Source of the DNA: Gonatopus flavifemur
Lineage: Eukaryota > Arthropoda > Insecta > Hymenoptera > Dryinidae
Direction: 5' to 3'
NCBI GenBank assembly: GCA_018340375.1
Contig: JAFFJZ010000004.1
Span: 45,920,001-45,984,000, forward strand
DNA: 64,000 nt
This document shows positions 11,577-24,063 of this stretch, piece by piece. Each line of letters begins with the position of its first letter. The stretch's first letter is position 1. The translations under genes were made by a program, and so were the position numbers. The notes below the pieces were generated by a model. It worked only from the letters and a program-made list of their open reading frames with translations, ran no database searches and was not told where the DNA came from.

Positions 11577-13605
11577 TTATTTCGAATTTCGAATTCGAGG
11601 GAAACATATCTGACGTTTTGTGTGAAAAATGTATGAATCTTGGTGTTATGAATGCGAGGTTAATTGACGGGAAAATTAACCTTCAGTATCGGAGCAACAA
11701 ATATATCATCGTGTTCATCGCTTCCACGGCAATGCAACGTAGCTCCTGATGTTTTCAGATAAATTTTTCATGAATACATATGATAATCATTTGAATCGAA
11801 CTATTTTGGTTATGTTTTGGAATTCGATGCTTTGTGGTCGATATGATTTCTTTTACAGATTAGATATCCAGAGTATAGCAGAAATTACATGCGGACGAAT
11901 TGATTATCTCGAGGAGAATGCAGAAATGATTAGATATTCGCTGAATTATTTTTTTCGGAGGAGAAAAGTTTTATCCATGCAAGGTCAATCATGACACAGG
12001 TGACACAGTTCAAAGTTTCTCGTGAATTACATATGATGATCATTCGAATCGAATTATGTTAGTTATGTTTTGGAATTCCATGCTTTTTAAATTCTTCAAT
12101 GACTTTTTGATTTGAATCTTTTGATGACATCTGCACGATAAAAAAACTGCAAATTGGCACATAGCTTTCTCGTCCGTATTGAAATAAGGACATTTTTCAA
12201 GAATGAGGAAAACTTCCCTAAAAAAATCACCCTCGCAAAATTACTCAAATCATCGATTTCAAAGAAACAAAATTTCCACCACTCCTCAACTGATTCGGCT
12301 CAAACTTATGTAAGACTATTATAGGAGTACTACTAAGATCTGGTATGGATTTCATCAAGATCAGGTGATTATTGGTACTGCTTAGTGAAGATAAAAAATT
12401 TTTATAATCATTTTCACTTCTGGTTTTGGAAGTTTCTATTTCCACTTCATAAGGTAAATCACTATATCTTCGTCACTACATATTATTTTGTCAGGGCGTT
12501 GATAAAATTGATATTTGAGCGATTGTGAACAAATTGAGGAGGGAAACCCAGGGCGAAATGGGATACTTACCGTTCACCACTATTTTTATACACTGTTAGA
12601 AATTTTTGATTGAATTTTCAATTCAATGTAATGGGAGCAATTTCCACTCACGTTATGGAAAAATAATATACGCTGAAATTGAAAATTCAAGAACCAGTTC
12701 TTTGAGTTCAATACGATGGAATTGAATTTGTTGCCTGGAAAATTGAATGACATGTCATTGGAATCTCCATTCATGTGCTTCAAACCCAAGTATAATAAAT
12801 AGATTGAAAAAACATTTCACATTGAACTCATTTTTGAACGCAAAGTAGGGACTGTATAAAAAATCTTCTGAAGATCTTTATGAATTCAAATTCATCATTT
12901 ATGCTATCTGGGCATATTTTCACAGTAATAGAATACTGCAATATCATTTATTTCACATTTGATTTGCATTGATACCCAATTAACACTAAAAAATCATTGG
13001 GTGACATTTTGATTAAGGATTTACAATATAACATCCTGAAGTTCCTTGCTACATGCGGAAATAATATTCATAAGTTCGACTATCGATACTATTTGGTTCT
13101 GGCGAAAATCGTATTGTATTATTAGGTTTATTGCTGTGATATTGTGAATTACACATTTCAAAAAAAGGTTGTGCACGTGAAGTTTCACGCGTTTTGTGCG
13201 AAATTAAAACATTACATTGTGTTGTGATTTGGTGTGACATCATTGTGTGTCCTTTACTGATTTCGATTCATCTCAATTCTTTCTATTGAAATCGAATGAA
13301 TTAAAAAAAGTTGTTTCAATATTGAGTGATTAAATTGATTTCATAATAGATTTCATATGCAATTTTGATTTCAAAACTGTGAATTTCTAATTTATGAACT
13401 ATTTCAATTGTCCAATTGTGAAATCAAAATAATTTCATTTCGACGAGTAAAATTTTCACCCAAAAAAAATCGATAAACCGAGGGTGAGATTTTGCAGTTG
13501 TTTATTTATAGTGCTGAGAATCATAAATCATCAAAAGGACGCCTCCGATCCTATATATTTTCAATCCTTCATAACACGTGGAAGAGAATTGTCTATGTTG
13601 AGCCT
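11577..13605. other. Unassigned AT-rich DNA with a short direct repeat
   Basis: A block of about 55 bp ending in TTATGTTTTGGAATTC-CATGCTTT occurs at 11777-11835 and again at 12033-12090. Otherwise the two kilobases hold no supportable gene; stop codons are frequent in every frame. Confidence 0.55.
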
Positions 13606-13607
13606 AG

Positions 13608-13821
13608 AACACAACACTGGGGTATTTTTGTGCCCCAAGACATTTCCAAAGTTATAGATGAAGTAGATATTGCTAAATATCGACCCAGGATCCTGATCAT
13701 GATTCAGTTTAGAGTCCTAAGAGAGGAAAAACTTAACTAGAAGTGTCAATTTGCCTTTTGATTGCAACTGATAACAACGCGAAGTGGGCGTGGGGTACGA
13801 AAATACCCCAGTGTTGTGGTA
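13608..13821. mobile_element. MITE-like inverted repeat
   Basis: ACAACACTGGGGTATTTT at about 13612 is repeated in inverse orientation near 13800-13820 (AAAATACCCCAGTGTTGT), about 26 bp per arm around 160 bp. No target duplication can be fixed. Confidence 0.55.
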
Positions 13822-14410
13822 ACGTCGGTGTTTTGTGCGATTGCGTGGAAGTTCATATTGTAGAATATGAAGGAAAATCTCAGATTTTGCAACAGTATTT
13901 ATGAAATGGAAGTTCACTTTTGTTATTCAGAGTGTTTTTATGTAAAAACACAAATCGAAAATAATTTTTTTAACAACGTGACTGATTTGTCCTGTTCATG
14001 TGATAAATGTAGATAGAAAGACTAAAAGGAATTGAAAAGTTTTTCCTCTACATTTCTCGGTATTATCATACCACTGAAGAACATGAGAAATTGAATTCCC
14101 ACATGAATAAATTTTTTCGTAACATTTACAATAACCTTCATCTTCTCTTGAGGATCAACTTTTCAACTCCCACCTTTTCAAATAAATGTACTTTTTTGAA
14201 AATATCACAATTATGGTTTATCCATGTACTAGATTATTGTTTCAAGTTTCCAAATGTTTTCGGATATTTGAAATCGGATGGAAAGTCGAAAAGTTACGGT
14301 CATTTTTTCGAAGAAAGTCATATTGCCATTTTCGGCGATTTATCTTCGCTTTCAATTCATATTTCGCAATTTTTTCATAACATTTTTGTATTGGAATTGA
14401 TATTATTGCC
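13822..14410. other. Unassigned AT-rich DNA
   Basis: No gene or repeat is supported here; the overlapping reading frames 14091-14516 are low-complexity Phe/Ser-rich. Confidence 0.5.
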
Positions 14411-14411
14411 A

Positions 14412-14573
14412 GTGATGCCAGAAATTCCAATTTTGCCAACTTTCGCCCCCTCCATCAAGACATTTTGCCTCTATACAATCAAACTTCTTTCGTCGCCGCC
14501 TTCATTGCGTGTGTGACATTTCTATACAGATGGGGCTTGATGGAGCGGGCAAAACTTGGTTCCTGGCATCACT
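14412..14573. mobile_element. hAT-like MITE, CAGTGATGCCAG termini
   Basis: It starts CAGTGATGCCAG and ends CTGGCATCACTG, and the palindromy continues inward through ATTTTGCC and CTCCATCAAG. CAGTG-NN-GCCA is a common hAT terminus. The flanking 8-mers (ATTATTGC and GATTGAGC) are only similar, so the target duplication is eroded or the ends are a little off. Just to the right, CGTTGCGTATTACG occurs twice (about 14591 and 14726). Confidence 0.5.
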
Positions 14574-15053
14574 GGATTGAGCTCTTATTCGTTGCGTATT
14601 ACGAGATGAATCGAGTTTGACTTTATTTTTCGTGCAGATCTCGCTCTTCCCTCGACCTGATCTTGCTTTCAAAATTCTCAGTGAACCTGATGTTAACCTT
14701 GCTCCGACCTGAGTCAACTCTGGATCGTTGCGTATTACGGGGTTAATTAGGCTTCAAAAAGTATTATAGTTCCTCGGCTCAGGATTTATGTTGGTGTTTT
14801 ACTTGATGAGTATTGATTTCATAAGGGCTTTGTCCCCGTGAAACGGAATCCATTCGTTTTTGTTTCAGATCTGAACGATCCATTGGTATACAACTAGGTT
14901 CATTTCAGTTGGGTTCAACCGAACTGAATTATTGATCTTGCGTGTGACCACGTATAGCATTTAACATAGAAATGATGATATCGATGATGATAGCAAAATG
15001 ATTATGATGATGACAATAAACGAAATGATGTTGAAAGTGATAAAGGCAATGAC

Positions 15054-15470
15054 TTGTCCTTGAAAATTCATGTAATATTTGGTCATATTTTCAATGATAA
15101 TAGCAATATTATAATGCCAAATCTAATAAATGGATTACATACTTCATTTCAAAAAGAAAATTCAAGAATTTTGAGATGCAATGGAATTTTTCTGACAGTG
15201 GGTAAGTTTAATGATGAGTTTTGGATATTCGATTCCCATTCTAGGGTTTCTGAAGGAAATACGATCTGTTCTGGTTTTGCATGTCTTGTGATTTTTGATT
15301 CCATTGAGAGCTTATGGTCATTATTGAAAGATAATATCCCATCAATAATAGACAGGACTGAGAATCAGTATGATCCAACTCCGAATCAAATAGATGTAAC
15401 TGGTGTCAAGACTTTTATTGAAGGGAAAAGAGAATTTATTAACCAGAGTTCGAATAAATATGGGGGATAA
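15054..15470 (+). pseudogene. Cysteine protease/deubiquitinase-like domain of the Helitron
   Basis: This 138-residue frame has NGIFLTVGKF, EFWIFDSHSR and SGFACLVIFDSIESLW. The F-D-S-H-S-R block with upstream small residues is characteristic of papain-like cysteine protease domains (tegument-DUB type or OTU-like) fused upstream of PIF1/Rep proteins in large eukaryotic Helitrons. An upstream Cys box expected before this block was not located. The frame closes at 15470 just before the linker. Confidence 0.45.
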
Positions 15471-16321
15471 TTTGCAATCAGAAGAAAACTCTCATCACAT
15501 CCAGAGTGCGAACCATATTTCCGACCAATTCCCGCGTATCAATCCATGTAAGCGAAAAAAATTGGAAGGGTCAAGTCAGCAACTCTTGAAAACAACACAT
15601 TGCAATAAAGATGTAGGAATTTCGTGAGGAGATAATTACTGATATTTCCGAAAATAAAATTTCAAATTTGGGTTGTATAAATAACAGAGTATCAAAATCA
15701 AAATCCGATTCAACTGATGAACATAATCAAAAGGTAAGTATTGTATCAAATGAAAATCAAAATAATAGAGAAGGTCGTTTAACGGAATCAAATGAAAATC
15801 ATATCAATATCAATAGTAATGTGAATATGGGAGCACCAATAATGACCGTAAGATGAATCAATACAAATTTGAGCTGGATTTACTACAGACATTGAATCTT
15901 TGTAACCAAATTGGAATAAATGTTGATGAAAATCATTCAATCAATGTAGAATCAAACAATGTATTGGAAACTACAAGTCCTATTACAGGAAATGTTCGTA
16001 AATCTCAAGTTCCTGAAACACATAGCAATGCAAACATTTCTGATATTAGATACTCGAGTGATGTTGAGGAGCACTACATTGGTCCAATGAATCTCTCATG
16101 TACATCATGTGGTGTTAAACATTTCCTTCCTGAACGTGTATCTAAAAAGCATACGTTTAATGATTGTTGTTCTCATAATGATGTAACTTTGTCAGAGATG
16201 CCGAGTCCCCCTTATGAATGATGTGCTTTATTTGGAGGCAATCATACAAAATCAGAACAATTTTTCGAAAGAATTCGAAGTTATAACAGTGCCGTTTCAT
16301 TTGCTTCTTTCAATGCAAATT
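15471..16321 (+). pseudogene. Helitron linker and zinc-binding region
   Basis: Asn/Ser-rich linker segments (15668-16221) end in HYIGPMNLSCTSCGVKHFLP, followed by a further Cys-Cys-x-His (NDCCSHND) and then, after a stop at 16219-16221, CALFGGNHTKSEQFFERIRS. This is the conserved Cys-rich motif that precedes the Helitron-like N-terminal domain. At least two frame interruptions are present. Confidence 0.8.
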
Positions 16322-17477
16322 TGGTCAATTTTAGAAATGGACGCAATGCACCGTATTGTTTCAAGGTTCAGGGTCAATTTTATTATCAAATAAATACAGC
16401 ATTACATCCAGAATCTGATGAAAGACCAAGTTTTGGGCAGTTAATTATTGTAGATCAAAATGAAGCAACGGAAAACCGATTACAAGTAATTCCTGGACTA
16501 GATTGTGAAATATTGAACATTATTGATCGTATAATACGTGAAGAAAACATTTTTGCAAAATCGTATCAAACGATGGGAGTAGAAATGATGAACCAACAGC
16601 AAGTAATCCGAGAAGGATCCGGAAGTTTGTCAGGATTACAACTCTTATTCACTTTGAAGCCTGGAATGGATCGACGACGTTACAATTTCCAAAGATGCAA
16701 TGAAGTTGCAGCTATATTTTCGACTTCAGTTGACGGGGAGATTCCAGAATCTCACGTTACTATTTGCGATAAGAGCACTAAAATTTTACAAAATGTTAGT
16801 ACTATGGATCCAAATGTAGAACCGTGGGATTATCCATTATTCTGGCCTCATGGTACTCAAGGATGGCATCGTGATTTGATGCGTAATGGACTGACAAATA
16901 CTCCAAATGAGCATATGAGTAGAGGAGCGTATGTAAGATATCGCATGGCTATTCGTAATGATGAATTCAATATTTTTTTGTTCGGTAGACGCTTATTCCA
17001 GCAATGGGTGGTGGATAATCATGTAAAAATTGAAAGAGATCGTATTGAATATTTGAAAGCACATCAAAAACAATCAAGAGTAGAATCTTATCAAGGTTTA
17101 ATTGATTATTCAGGAAGTAGAGCAAATCAAACTGATAGGCGTCTGAGAAAAATGATGATTCTTCCATCAACATTTATTAGTTTCCCACGTAATATGGTGG
17201 ATTGTATCAAGATGCAATGACTATTGTCCGTAAATTTGGGAAACCTGATCTGTTCATAACGATGACATGTAATCCGGAATGGCAAGAAATTGAAGAAAAT
17301 CTTTCAGGAGGACAACAAGCGGTAGACAGGCCAGACATCTGTGCTCGTGTATTTATTATTAAGAAAGATTATTTGTTGGATTTGATTGTGCGACGAAAGT
17401 TTTTTGGTGGGGTAGCAGCATTCGCTTCCGTGATTGAATTTCAAAAACGTGGCTACCACACATCCACTTATTGGTAA
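16321..17477 (+). pseudogene. Helitron-like N-terminal and Rep (HUH) domain
   Basis: 16321-17220 contains RNAPYCFKVQGQFYYQI, WDYPLFWPHGTQGWHRDL and SRGAYVRYRMAIR. The next frame (17202-17477) has FGKPDLFITMTCNPEWQEI and the EFQKRG that leads into the HUH motif. A one-base loss near 17453 throws the following Pro-His-Ile-His-Leu-Leu out of frame; its two His codons are at 17459-17461 and 17465-17467. So the relaxase is recognisable but disabled. Confidence 0.9.
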
Positions 17478-18600
17478 CAATCAAGAGAAATTATAAAATG
17501 ACAACTCCAGAAATTGTTGACCACTACATTCCTGCTGAAATCCCAGATCCTCATACGCATAAAAAATTACATGATATTGTGATGAAGCACATGATCCATG
17601 GACCATGTGGAGATTGGTGTTTGGAGAATGGTAAATGTTCAAAAAATTTCCCAAAACAGTTTCAAGAAGAAACATTAATCAACGAAGATAATTATCCTCA
17701 TTATCGCAGGCAAAATACTGGTGTGTTTTTTGCTCGACCTGGAGGTTATATGGTGGACAATAGATATGTTGTACCGTAATCTCCTGTATTATCACTTATA
17801 TCCAATAGTCATATAAATGTTGAAATAGTTTCAAGTATTAAATCTGTGGAATACATATATAAATACATATATAAGGGACACGATAAGGCTGCCATTGGAA
17901 TTGGCGAGTTTGTCAATTACGATGAAATACGTGATTACATCAAGGCGCGGTATGTAGGGCCTGTAGAAGCATGTTGGAGGATTCCAAGTGAACCTTCACA
18001 AGATAAAAGCCATGCAATTATACGGTTGCCAGTGCATTCACCAAACAAGCAGAATGTGATATTCCGAGATAACGGTGATGATGTTGCATTACAATCGTCA
18101 TTAGATAAAGTAAGCATGTTGAAGGATTATTTTGCATTGAATGTGCGTGATGCACAAGCCAGACATTACTTATATACAGAAATCCCATGTCATTATACGT
18201 TCCAGAAATACAAAATCAATGGTGAAACTGTACATCAATGGGTGCCAAGGAAGGCTCATTTCAATTGCATTGGACGAATGTATAGTGTTAGTCCAACACA
18301 AGTTGAATTATTCCATTCACGGTGACTGCTACTGACAGTAAAAGGAGCTACAAGTTTTGAAGATTTGAAAACTGTTGATGGAATAATTGAAACAACATTT
18401 ACAGAAACATGTTGAGCATTGGATTCGATAGAGGATGAGGAAGAATGGAAACGAACAATGGATGAAGCTGTCAGTTGGATGATGCCACAACAACTTCGTC
18501 GATTATTTGTACGCATTCTCATTCATTGTAAACCAACTTACCCAGGAATTCTTTGGGAACAATTTGAAATTGCAATGTCAGAAGATTTTGTACGTCGCTG
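17471..18600 (+). pseudogene. Helitron Rep C-terminal part with catalytic tyrosines
   Basis: 17471-17779 has MIHGPCGDWCLENGKCSKNF and YRRQNTGVFF. After a TAA at 17777-17779 comes VEYIYKYIYKGHDKA, the paired-tyrosine motif that cuts and joins DNA. The frame then continues through YVGPVEACWRI and YTFQKYKINGETVHQWVPRK to stops at 18323-18325 and about 18415, and on to DSIEDEEEWKRTMDEAVSWM until a TGA at 18600. Tyrosines are intact, but multiple stops interrupt the domain. Confidence 0.88.
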
Positions 18601-20147
18601 AGGACTATTACAGGGTCCATTTCATGCATATATAGAAATTAATACTATGTTATATGTCGAAGGATTCAATCTTTTAGACTTCCCAAATATGGAACAGGTT
18701 ACGGAAACTATTGAAAATATTAAGTTAAATGAAAATTCTGCAGGTATTGGTGACAGTCAGTATCAGAAATTAAATCCACAGCAAGAAGAAATTGTTGATA
18801 CAATCTCAGATGTCGTAGATGATGATAGACAATTTGATTCTGTGTTTCTATATAGATGGTCCTGGTGGATCAGGAAAAAACATTTGTTGATACTGCACTT
18901 CGGCATCTACTTAAAACTCGATTGAAAAAAGTTAGTACAATGGCTTTCACTGGAATTGCAGCAACTTTGTTACCTCAAAGTAAAACTGTACATAAAACCT
19001 TCGGATTACCTGTACCTTTATATGCAGATTCATCATCCAGCATCGGAATGCAATCGAAAGGAGCTGAATCACTGAAGGAAACAGATGTTTTTATCTGGGA
19101 TGGAGCTTCAATGGCACCAAAATATGCTTTGGACATAATGGATCGGACTTCACAAGATATTATGAATAATAACAAACCCTTTGGTGGGAAAATTTTTATT
19201 CTGGGAGGCGATTTCAGACAGTTACTTCCTATCAAAGTTAGAAGTACACGCAGTGAGAATGTTGATTTGTCTATCAAATTCAGCTCGACATGGAAATACT
19301 TCCGAATATATTCTTTGACTCAGAATATGCGAACATTATCACATGAAATAGAGTTCACCAGATTTTTGTTAGATTGAGGTTATGGCAAACTGAATGATCT
19401 TCAAAATTAGGTTGAATTCCCTGAGAATTGTGTATTGAATGCAGATATGAATTTAGTTGAAAGCATTTATGGAGAATATATAAGGAATAAACGATACAAA
19501 GATGCAGCTAATTGTGTTATCCTGTCTGCAAGGAATGTAGATGTTGATGGAATTGATAAACAGGTCGTTGAATTGCTTGATGCTACAAATGGAAGAGTTC
19601 ATATCAGTGTAGATACCATCGTTATTGATGATGATAACCCAGATATTGGTGAAACAGTTTTACCGGAGTATTTGAGCACGTTGAAGCCATCGAGTTTGCC
19701 ACCCCATCAATTGTGTTTGAGAGGATATAGTGTTGTAATGCTTATAAGAAATTAAAATTTGAATAAAAGACTTTGTAATGGTACAAGGCTGTTAGTATTA
19801 GAATTAGGGAATCATTTGTTGCGTCGTGAAATTTTAACAGGTGACAGAACTGGAGAAATTGTGTTCTTGAACCGCATTACGTTGTATCGTGAAAATGTTT
19901 ATCCATTTACATTCAAAAGGAGACGATTTCCAATGAAATTCGCTTTTGCGATGACTATTAACAAATCTCAGGGACGAACATCCGAGAAAAATGGTCTAGA
20001 TCTCCGCAGAGATGTGTTTAGTCATGGGCAACTGTACGTAACGTGTTCAAGAGTACGTTCATGGGAATCGTTGGAAATATTTCTGGGTCATCAACAAAAG
20101 GACAATGAGGTTAGGAATTATGTTTATAGGGAATCAAATTTATAATT
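18601..20147 (+). pseudogene. PIF1-type helicase domain of the Helitron
   Basis: QYQKLNPQQEEIVDTI leads into a Walker A region at 18855-18885 (DGPGGSGK) that carries one extra A, shifting the frame. After it come MAFTGIAATLL, KTVHKTFGLPVP, VFIWDGASM (Walker B region), ILGGDFRQLLP and LTQNMRT, ending at 19375-19377. 19435-20145 carries FNPD-box relatives and the C-terminal AFAMTINKSQGRT and LYVTCSRVRS. These are ordered superfamily 1 helicase motifs. Four or more frame breaks mean no helicase can be made. Confidence 0.9.
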
Positions 20148-20749
20148 TTGTTATTAATTGAACAACTCCATGAAATCACTATCCAAATTTGTATTGTTTT
20201 GTATATTTATATTGGAGTCGCAGGAAAAGTCGGCCAATTCTGATAATTGGCTGCTTCGTGTATAACCGACCTCGTATTCTCGACTTCATGCCCAAACAGC
20301 ACAGGAAGTTCTCTGAACGTTTCGTAAACCTACTCTTGGTCCATGGTGTTTTGGTTTCCATGGAGTAGGTTTTCCAAACGTTTACTGTACCTTCTCTCTC
20401 GATGCTCCTGAATGAGTTCTAAGCACGACATTTTCACGTTTGGTTCCATTTTTGGAATCGTCCGAATATTGACTTTACAAGATGTAAATTTTATAACCAG
20501 TTTTTCTCGGTGTTGTTTCTTGAAATACAATTCCCAAACAGACGGAGAAAAGATTTTCTCATGATCAATGGGACGACATAAAGCTGAAGAAATAGGGGAC
20601 GGTCAGCAAATGGCGCGCCCTTGAAGGATTATATTCGTAATTCCGCTCGAACTAGATGAGAATGTACAAGATCAGTGTTGATGGAAACGACATCGATCGA
20701 ATCACACATTGTGTATAGGAAAAGAATGAAAAATCTAGATGCAACACTA
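20148..20749. repeat. Intergenic DNA with a strong inverted repeat (about 20310-20385)
   Basis: CCTACTC...CCATGG at 20328-20345 pairs with CCATGGAGTAGG at 20358-20369. Pairing extends outward (AACGTTT on both sides), giving arms of 25-35 bp around an 11-nt loop. No coding sequence is supported in the rest. Confidence 0.7.
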
Positions 20750-20981
20750 CCCAAGCAGCAACAGAATACACTATGTACGTTCTACGAATATCGGAGTATG
20801 TTCTGTGCATATTCCAATGAGACCATTTTATAGGTGCTGTGTACATTTATCGAAGGTGCGTAGTCGAATATACGATCGTACGGCAGTCGAACGCCGAATT
20901 AATGACTATCGCACATTTCGAATGTACTATGCACATACTAAGTGTATTCAAAAGATTCTGATTCGAATATTATATGAACGT

Positions 20982-21669
20982 TGGGGTGATTCAAAAAAAA
21001 TGTTTCTTGATTTCAGCCGTCATCATGGAATTACATGTTCCTCTGGGTTAGAAATAGACCCCCAAATTTTTTCAGATTCTTAAAATAATATTTGGAGGTC
21101 GCTCAAATCACTTTTGTGTCATGAAATGTGTTTTCTCAGTTTTTCATGTTTCAGTGTTGAATATTTCAAGGCTATAAAAATCTTATCTGCAAGAAAATGT
21201 TACTGAATGTGCAGGGAAACAAATTGTGGTTATTAGAGATGAAGAAAAAAACATTGGTCCTTGTATTGCTTACAAGAGCGGCAATTTTGAGAGGCCATTG
21301 AAATTCAAGCGCACATTCGCACCCCTCAACATTCTTTATAAGGATCGGAAAAATTCTGAGATACTTTCCATACTTCAGGGAACAAATCCATCAATACCAG
21401 AAATTTCGGAAATTGGAAGTGAAGCTATAAACAATCGGAGGAAATAAAAAATTTTTCAATTTCTCATTCGGACACGACAGAATCTTTCCCAAATTACTAT
21501 CTATTGCCGAAACAACATTTTTGATCTCCTGTGCATTACAAACAGTAGAAAATTCGCAAGGGAGAAGAAAAATTCACCCGCTGGTCTCACATGGTATCTT
21601 AATCAGAATCCAATGTTTATTGTTCACGTGCAATACATTAATAACATACATTATTGTTTTCGTTTTCCG
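20982..21669. repeat. Left terminal inverted repeat of the 20982 element
   Basis: It matches 24064-24746 in inverse orientation along its length with few differences. It contains the stop codon and last few codons of the transposase-like gene (21651 onward), so the coding region runs into the TIR. Confidence 0.9.
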
Positions 21670-23772
21670 AAGTTGCAAGAAGGATGTTCTTTGCGATGTT
21701 TCTCGATCATCTGGAGCAGATATTGCTTTTGTGATTCCTGTCTTGTTATCAGAGGGTTGAAGGCTTGAATAAGAGCAACGCCTCTTTCAGCTGCATCGTT
21801 AACCACTTCCAAACTCTGCATTTTTTCTCGTGCCGTTGTATAGTCGCTGTCCATTTCCCACAAACTTGAATCCTTTTTCAGAAAATCCAAAGAAACGTTG
21901 TTTGCTTCAAAGATTTTTTCACCGCGTTCTGTTATAAAATCTGACAGTTCCTTCTGTAAAATAGTCTGCTTGCTTACAACGATCCGTTCAACTTTGTTGG
22001 AAACACTAGTCTTTTGTAACGCCCATACCATGAGTTTTTTGTCCTCGAAACATACCCGCTGGTCTGACAGTGCTAAACCAGCTAATGATTCACTCAAGTA
22101 CCACAAATGTCCAGAAAATTTCTTGTACGTCACTTCTGAAACTTTTGAATTTATTGCCTTGTACTGTACAAGATCTCTGAGGAGTTCTAGGTCGTTCAAT
22201 GGGGCCAGAGTCGGGCACTGAAGAGTGAACCACTTTTGAAGATACACTCTAATAACGAAAACATTGAACTGCTGAAGTCCATGCAGCTCACTCGCTATGA
22301 TTTTGAATTGGTCTCTAAAAATATATATTCTGATTGAATAAATCAATTTAGCCATCCATCTAGCCCTGTGATAGGCTCCTGGACCACGAATCTTGATGTT
22401 TTTTCCTGTGTCTGCACCCAAAAACACGAGAGATAGCAAGAGCAGCTCTTTGTAGTCATCTCGTGGTTGCACGGTAGACAGCTGTTCATTGATGAAATCA
22501 ATCATTTCTTCTCGAATTGGCGTGATGAAGCCAATTATTTTTGTATCACTTATAGCACTCTCGTAATTACTTTGGTCGATGGAATCCCAAGCCTTCTGAA
22601 ATCTCTGGAACGATACAATATTTGGTCCACTTGAAGGTCCAAACAAAAGGTTAAATGCAAATTCTACGATAAGCTCGTGAACATGATGCCCACAAGCAAG
22701 GCTAAAGAGTTCCTTTCCTAATTTTTGCTGGAGTAAAGCACATGCTCCATTCTTCACCCCGGTGTTACTAGCAGTCGTATCGAAAGACATGGATGTTATT
22801 CGCTCCACAAGGTGCCAATCTTTCATTGCTTCGTGAACTGCAGTAGCTTGAGCTTCTCCTGTTCCTACAGTGATTTCTGGAATCCCTAGAAGCTTTTCGA
22901 TCCCTTCTCCCGTCACCACAATGGCCAATCTGTCCACCTTTTCCTTCGAGGTCAAAGCTGGAAGCAGTTTTGAATCCCAATGGATAGTCAAAAGAACTTC
23001 TGGTGTGAATGAATTTTTTACTTCTTCAGCCAGTTCTTCTCGCACACGCTTACGCCGTCTTCTAATTGTTGATGTAGAGGTGGCTTGGTTTGTAGAAGAT
23101 AGAATATGGAATGCCTTTCGATTACTGACTCCTGTACGATCCAATGCACTGCAGATTGCTCCATCTACAGGTGTTTTTTTCTTCCTGAATTTTTCAGGTG
23201 GTATGTATGAAGTGCTGGAAGATTCGGACACATTCGAATCGCTTTCGGATTCCATATCTAAATCCTCCCCTCTTACGATGCAATTAGCTTCTTGTTCAGG
23301 CTCTCGAGTGTGTCTGACAACGTTTTTCATGGGCTCTTTATGAGTTGCTCTTGAAACTGGAGGATTCATTCTTCCAGTTAAATGTGAGTCTTCCGGTCGA
23401 ATTCAAAGTCTCTTACCTTGTTTCTGGCTAAGATAAAAGGATCTGTCCTTTTCGCTCTTTATAAGTTTCAGATTTTTCGTACAGGCAACAGCAGCAATAT
23501 CGAGAAGACTTGGCAATTTGTTGATGAACTCATTTCGTTTCTTGATTTCCACATGCGTTTTTCTGGTTTTGTTCTTCTGTAGACATACCCACTCTAAATG
23601 AATTTCTTTTACTTGCTTAGTGATGTTCTGTTCCAACTTCAGCGGAATTTTTGTCTTCTCCCATATCGATAATATTCCCCCAGTGGTTGCGCGTGCACTT
23701 TCTTGGATGATTGTTCTTTTCACGGAATGAAAATGTAGGAAGCGTCGTAGAACTTCTCCAGTAGAAGGCGAA
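21651..23772 (-). CDS. Transposase-like protein of an unnamed DNA transposon family
   Basis: The main open frame (23369-21651, 572 aa) is preceded in the same frame by an open N-terminal segment (to about 23772), separated by one TGA at 23403-23405. A consensus donor (CAAG-GTAAGA) lies 14 nt before the TGA and an acceptor (CCTCCAG) 60 nt after the donor; splicing would remove the stop and keep frame. N-terminal domain: STGEVLRRFLHFHSVKR, SIWEKTKIPLK, HLEWVCLQKN. Core candidates for an RNase H-like site: LTIHWDSKLLP, SMSFDTTASNTG, a Cys-x2-His insert (LACGHHVHEL) and VVNDAAERGVALIQ near the end, a plausible D, D, C/H, E order. An upstream exon may join at TTTCAG near 23800. Enzyme activity is inferred from the flanking TIRs and TSD only. 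Confidence 0.65.
23345..23404 (-). other. Candidate 60-nt in-frame intron
   Basis: GTAAGAG begins just after CAAG and the segment ends CCTCCAG. Its length is a multiple of three, and it contains the only in-frame stop between the two halves of the gene. A branch-like TTTAAC lies 20 nt before the acceptor. Coordinates are good to within about 10 bp. Confidence 0.5.
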
Positions 23773-24063
23773 TCATGATCGAGAAAACCGTTCTGAAAGG
23801 CTTCCGATTAACCAAAAGTCTTCTTTTCTTAGTCTTGAAGCATTCATCGTTCAAAAGAAGGATTACGGAACGAAATTCATATGGCACAAATCTTGATAAG
23901 AAATTTGCAACCTCTCGAAATCGCGATATAAGGAAATTCAACGCAGAGATCAGTTACTAAGGTTAACATACGATATAAGAAAAGAGAATTCTCAATATTT
24001 ATATTTATAACCTTGGTAACATATTCAATAACAACGTGAATTGACGTAAATACATCATGAACC

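Larger units (their letters stand above)
15054..20147 (+). mobile_element. Autonomous Helitron, degraded
   Basis: One long plus-strand coding region, now cut by stops and frameshifts, carries in order a cysteine-protease-like domain, a Cys/His zinc region, the Helitron N-terminal and Rep (HUH) domain and a PIF1-type helicase. Helitrons move by rolling-circle replication. The 5' TC and 3' CTRR termini could not be placed. A 7-bp stem hairpin (GCCAATT-ctgat-AATTGGC) sits near 20233 but has no CTAG after it. Confidence 0.9.

Noticed and set aside
21226..21447. Plus-strand peptide in the left TIR, repeated in inverse at 24278-24529
   Set aside because: It appears twice only because it lies in the two TIR arms; no domain or start context supports a gene.
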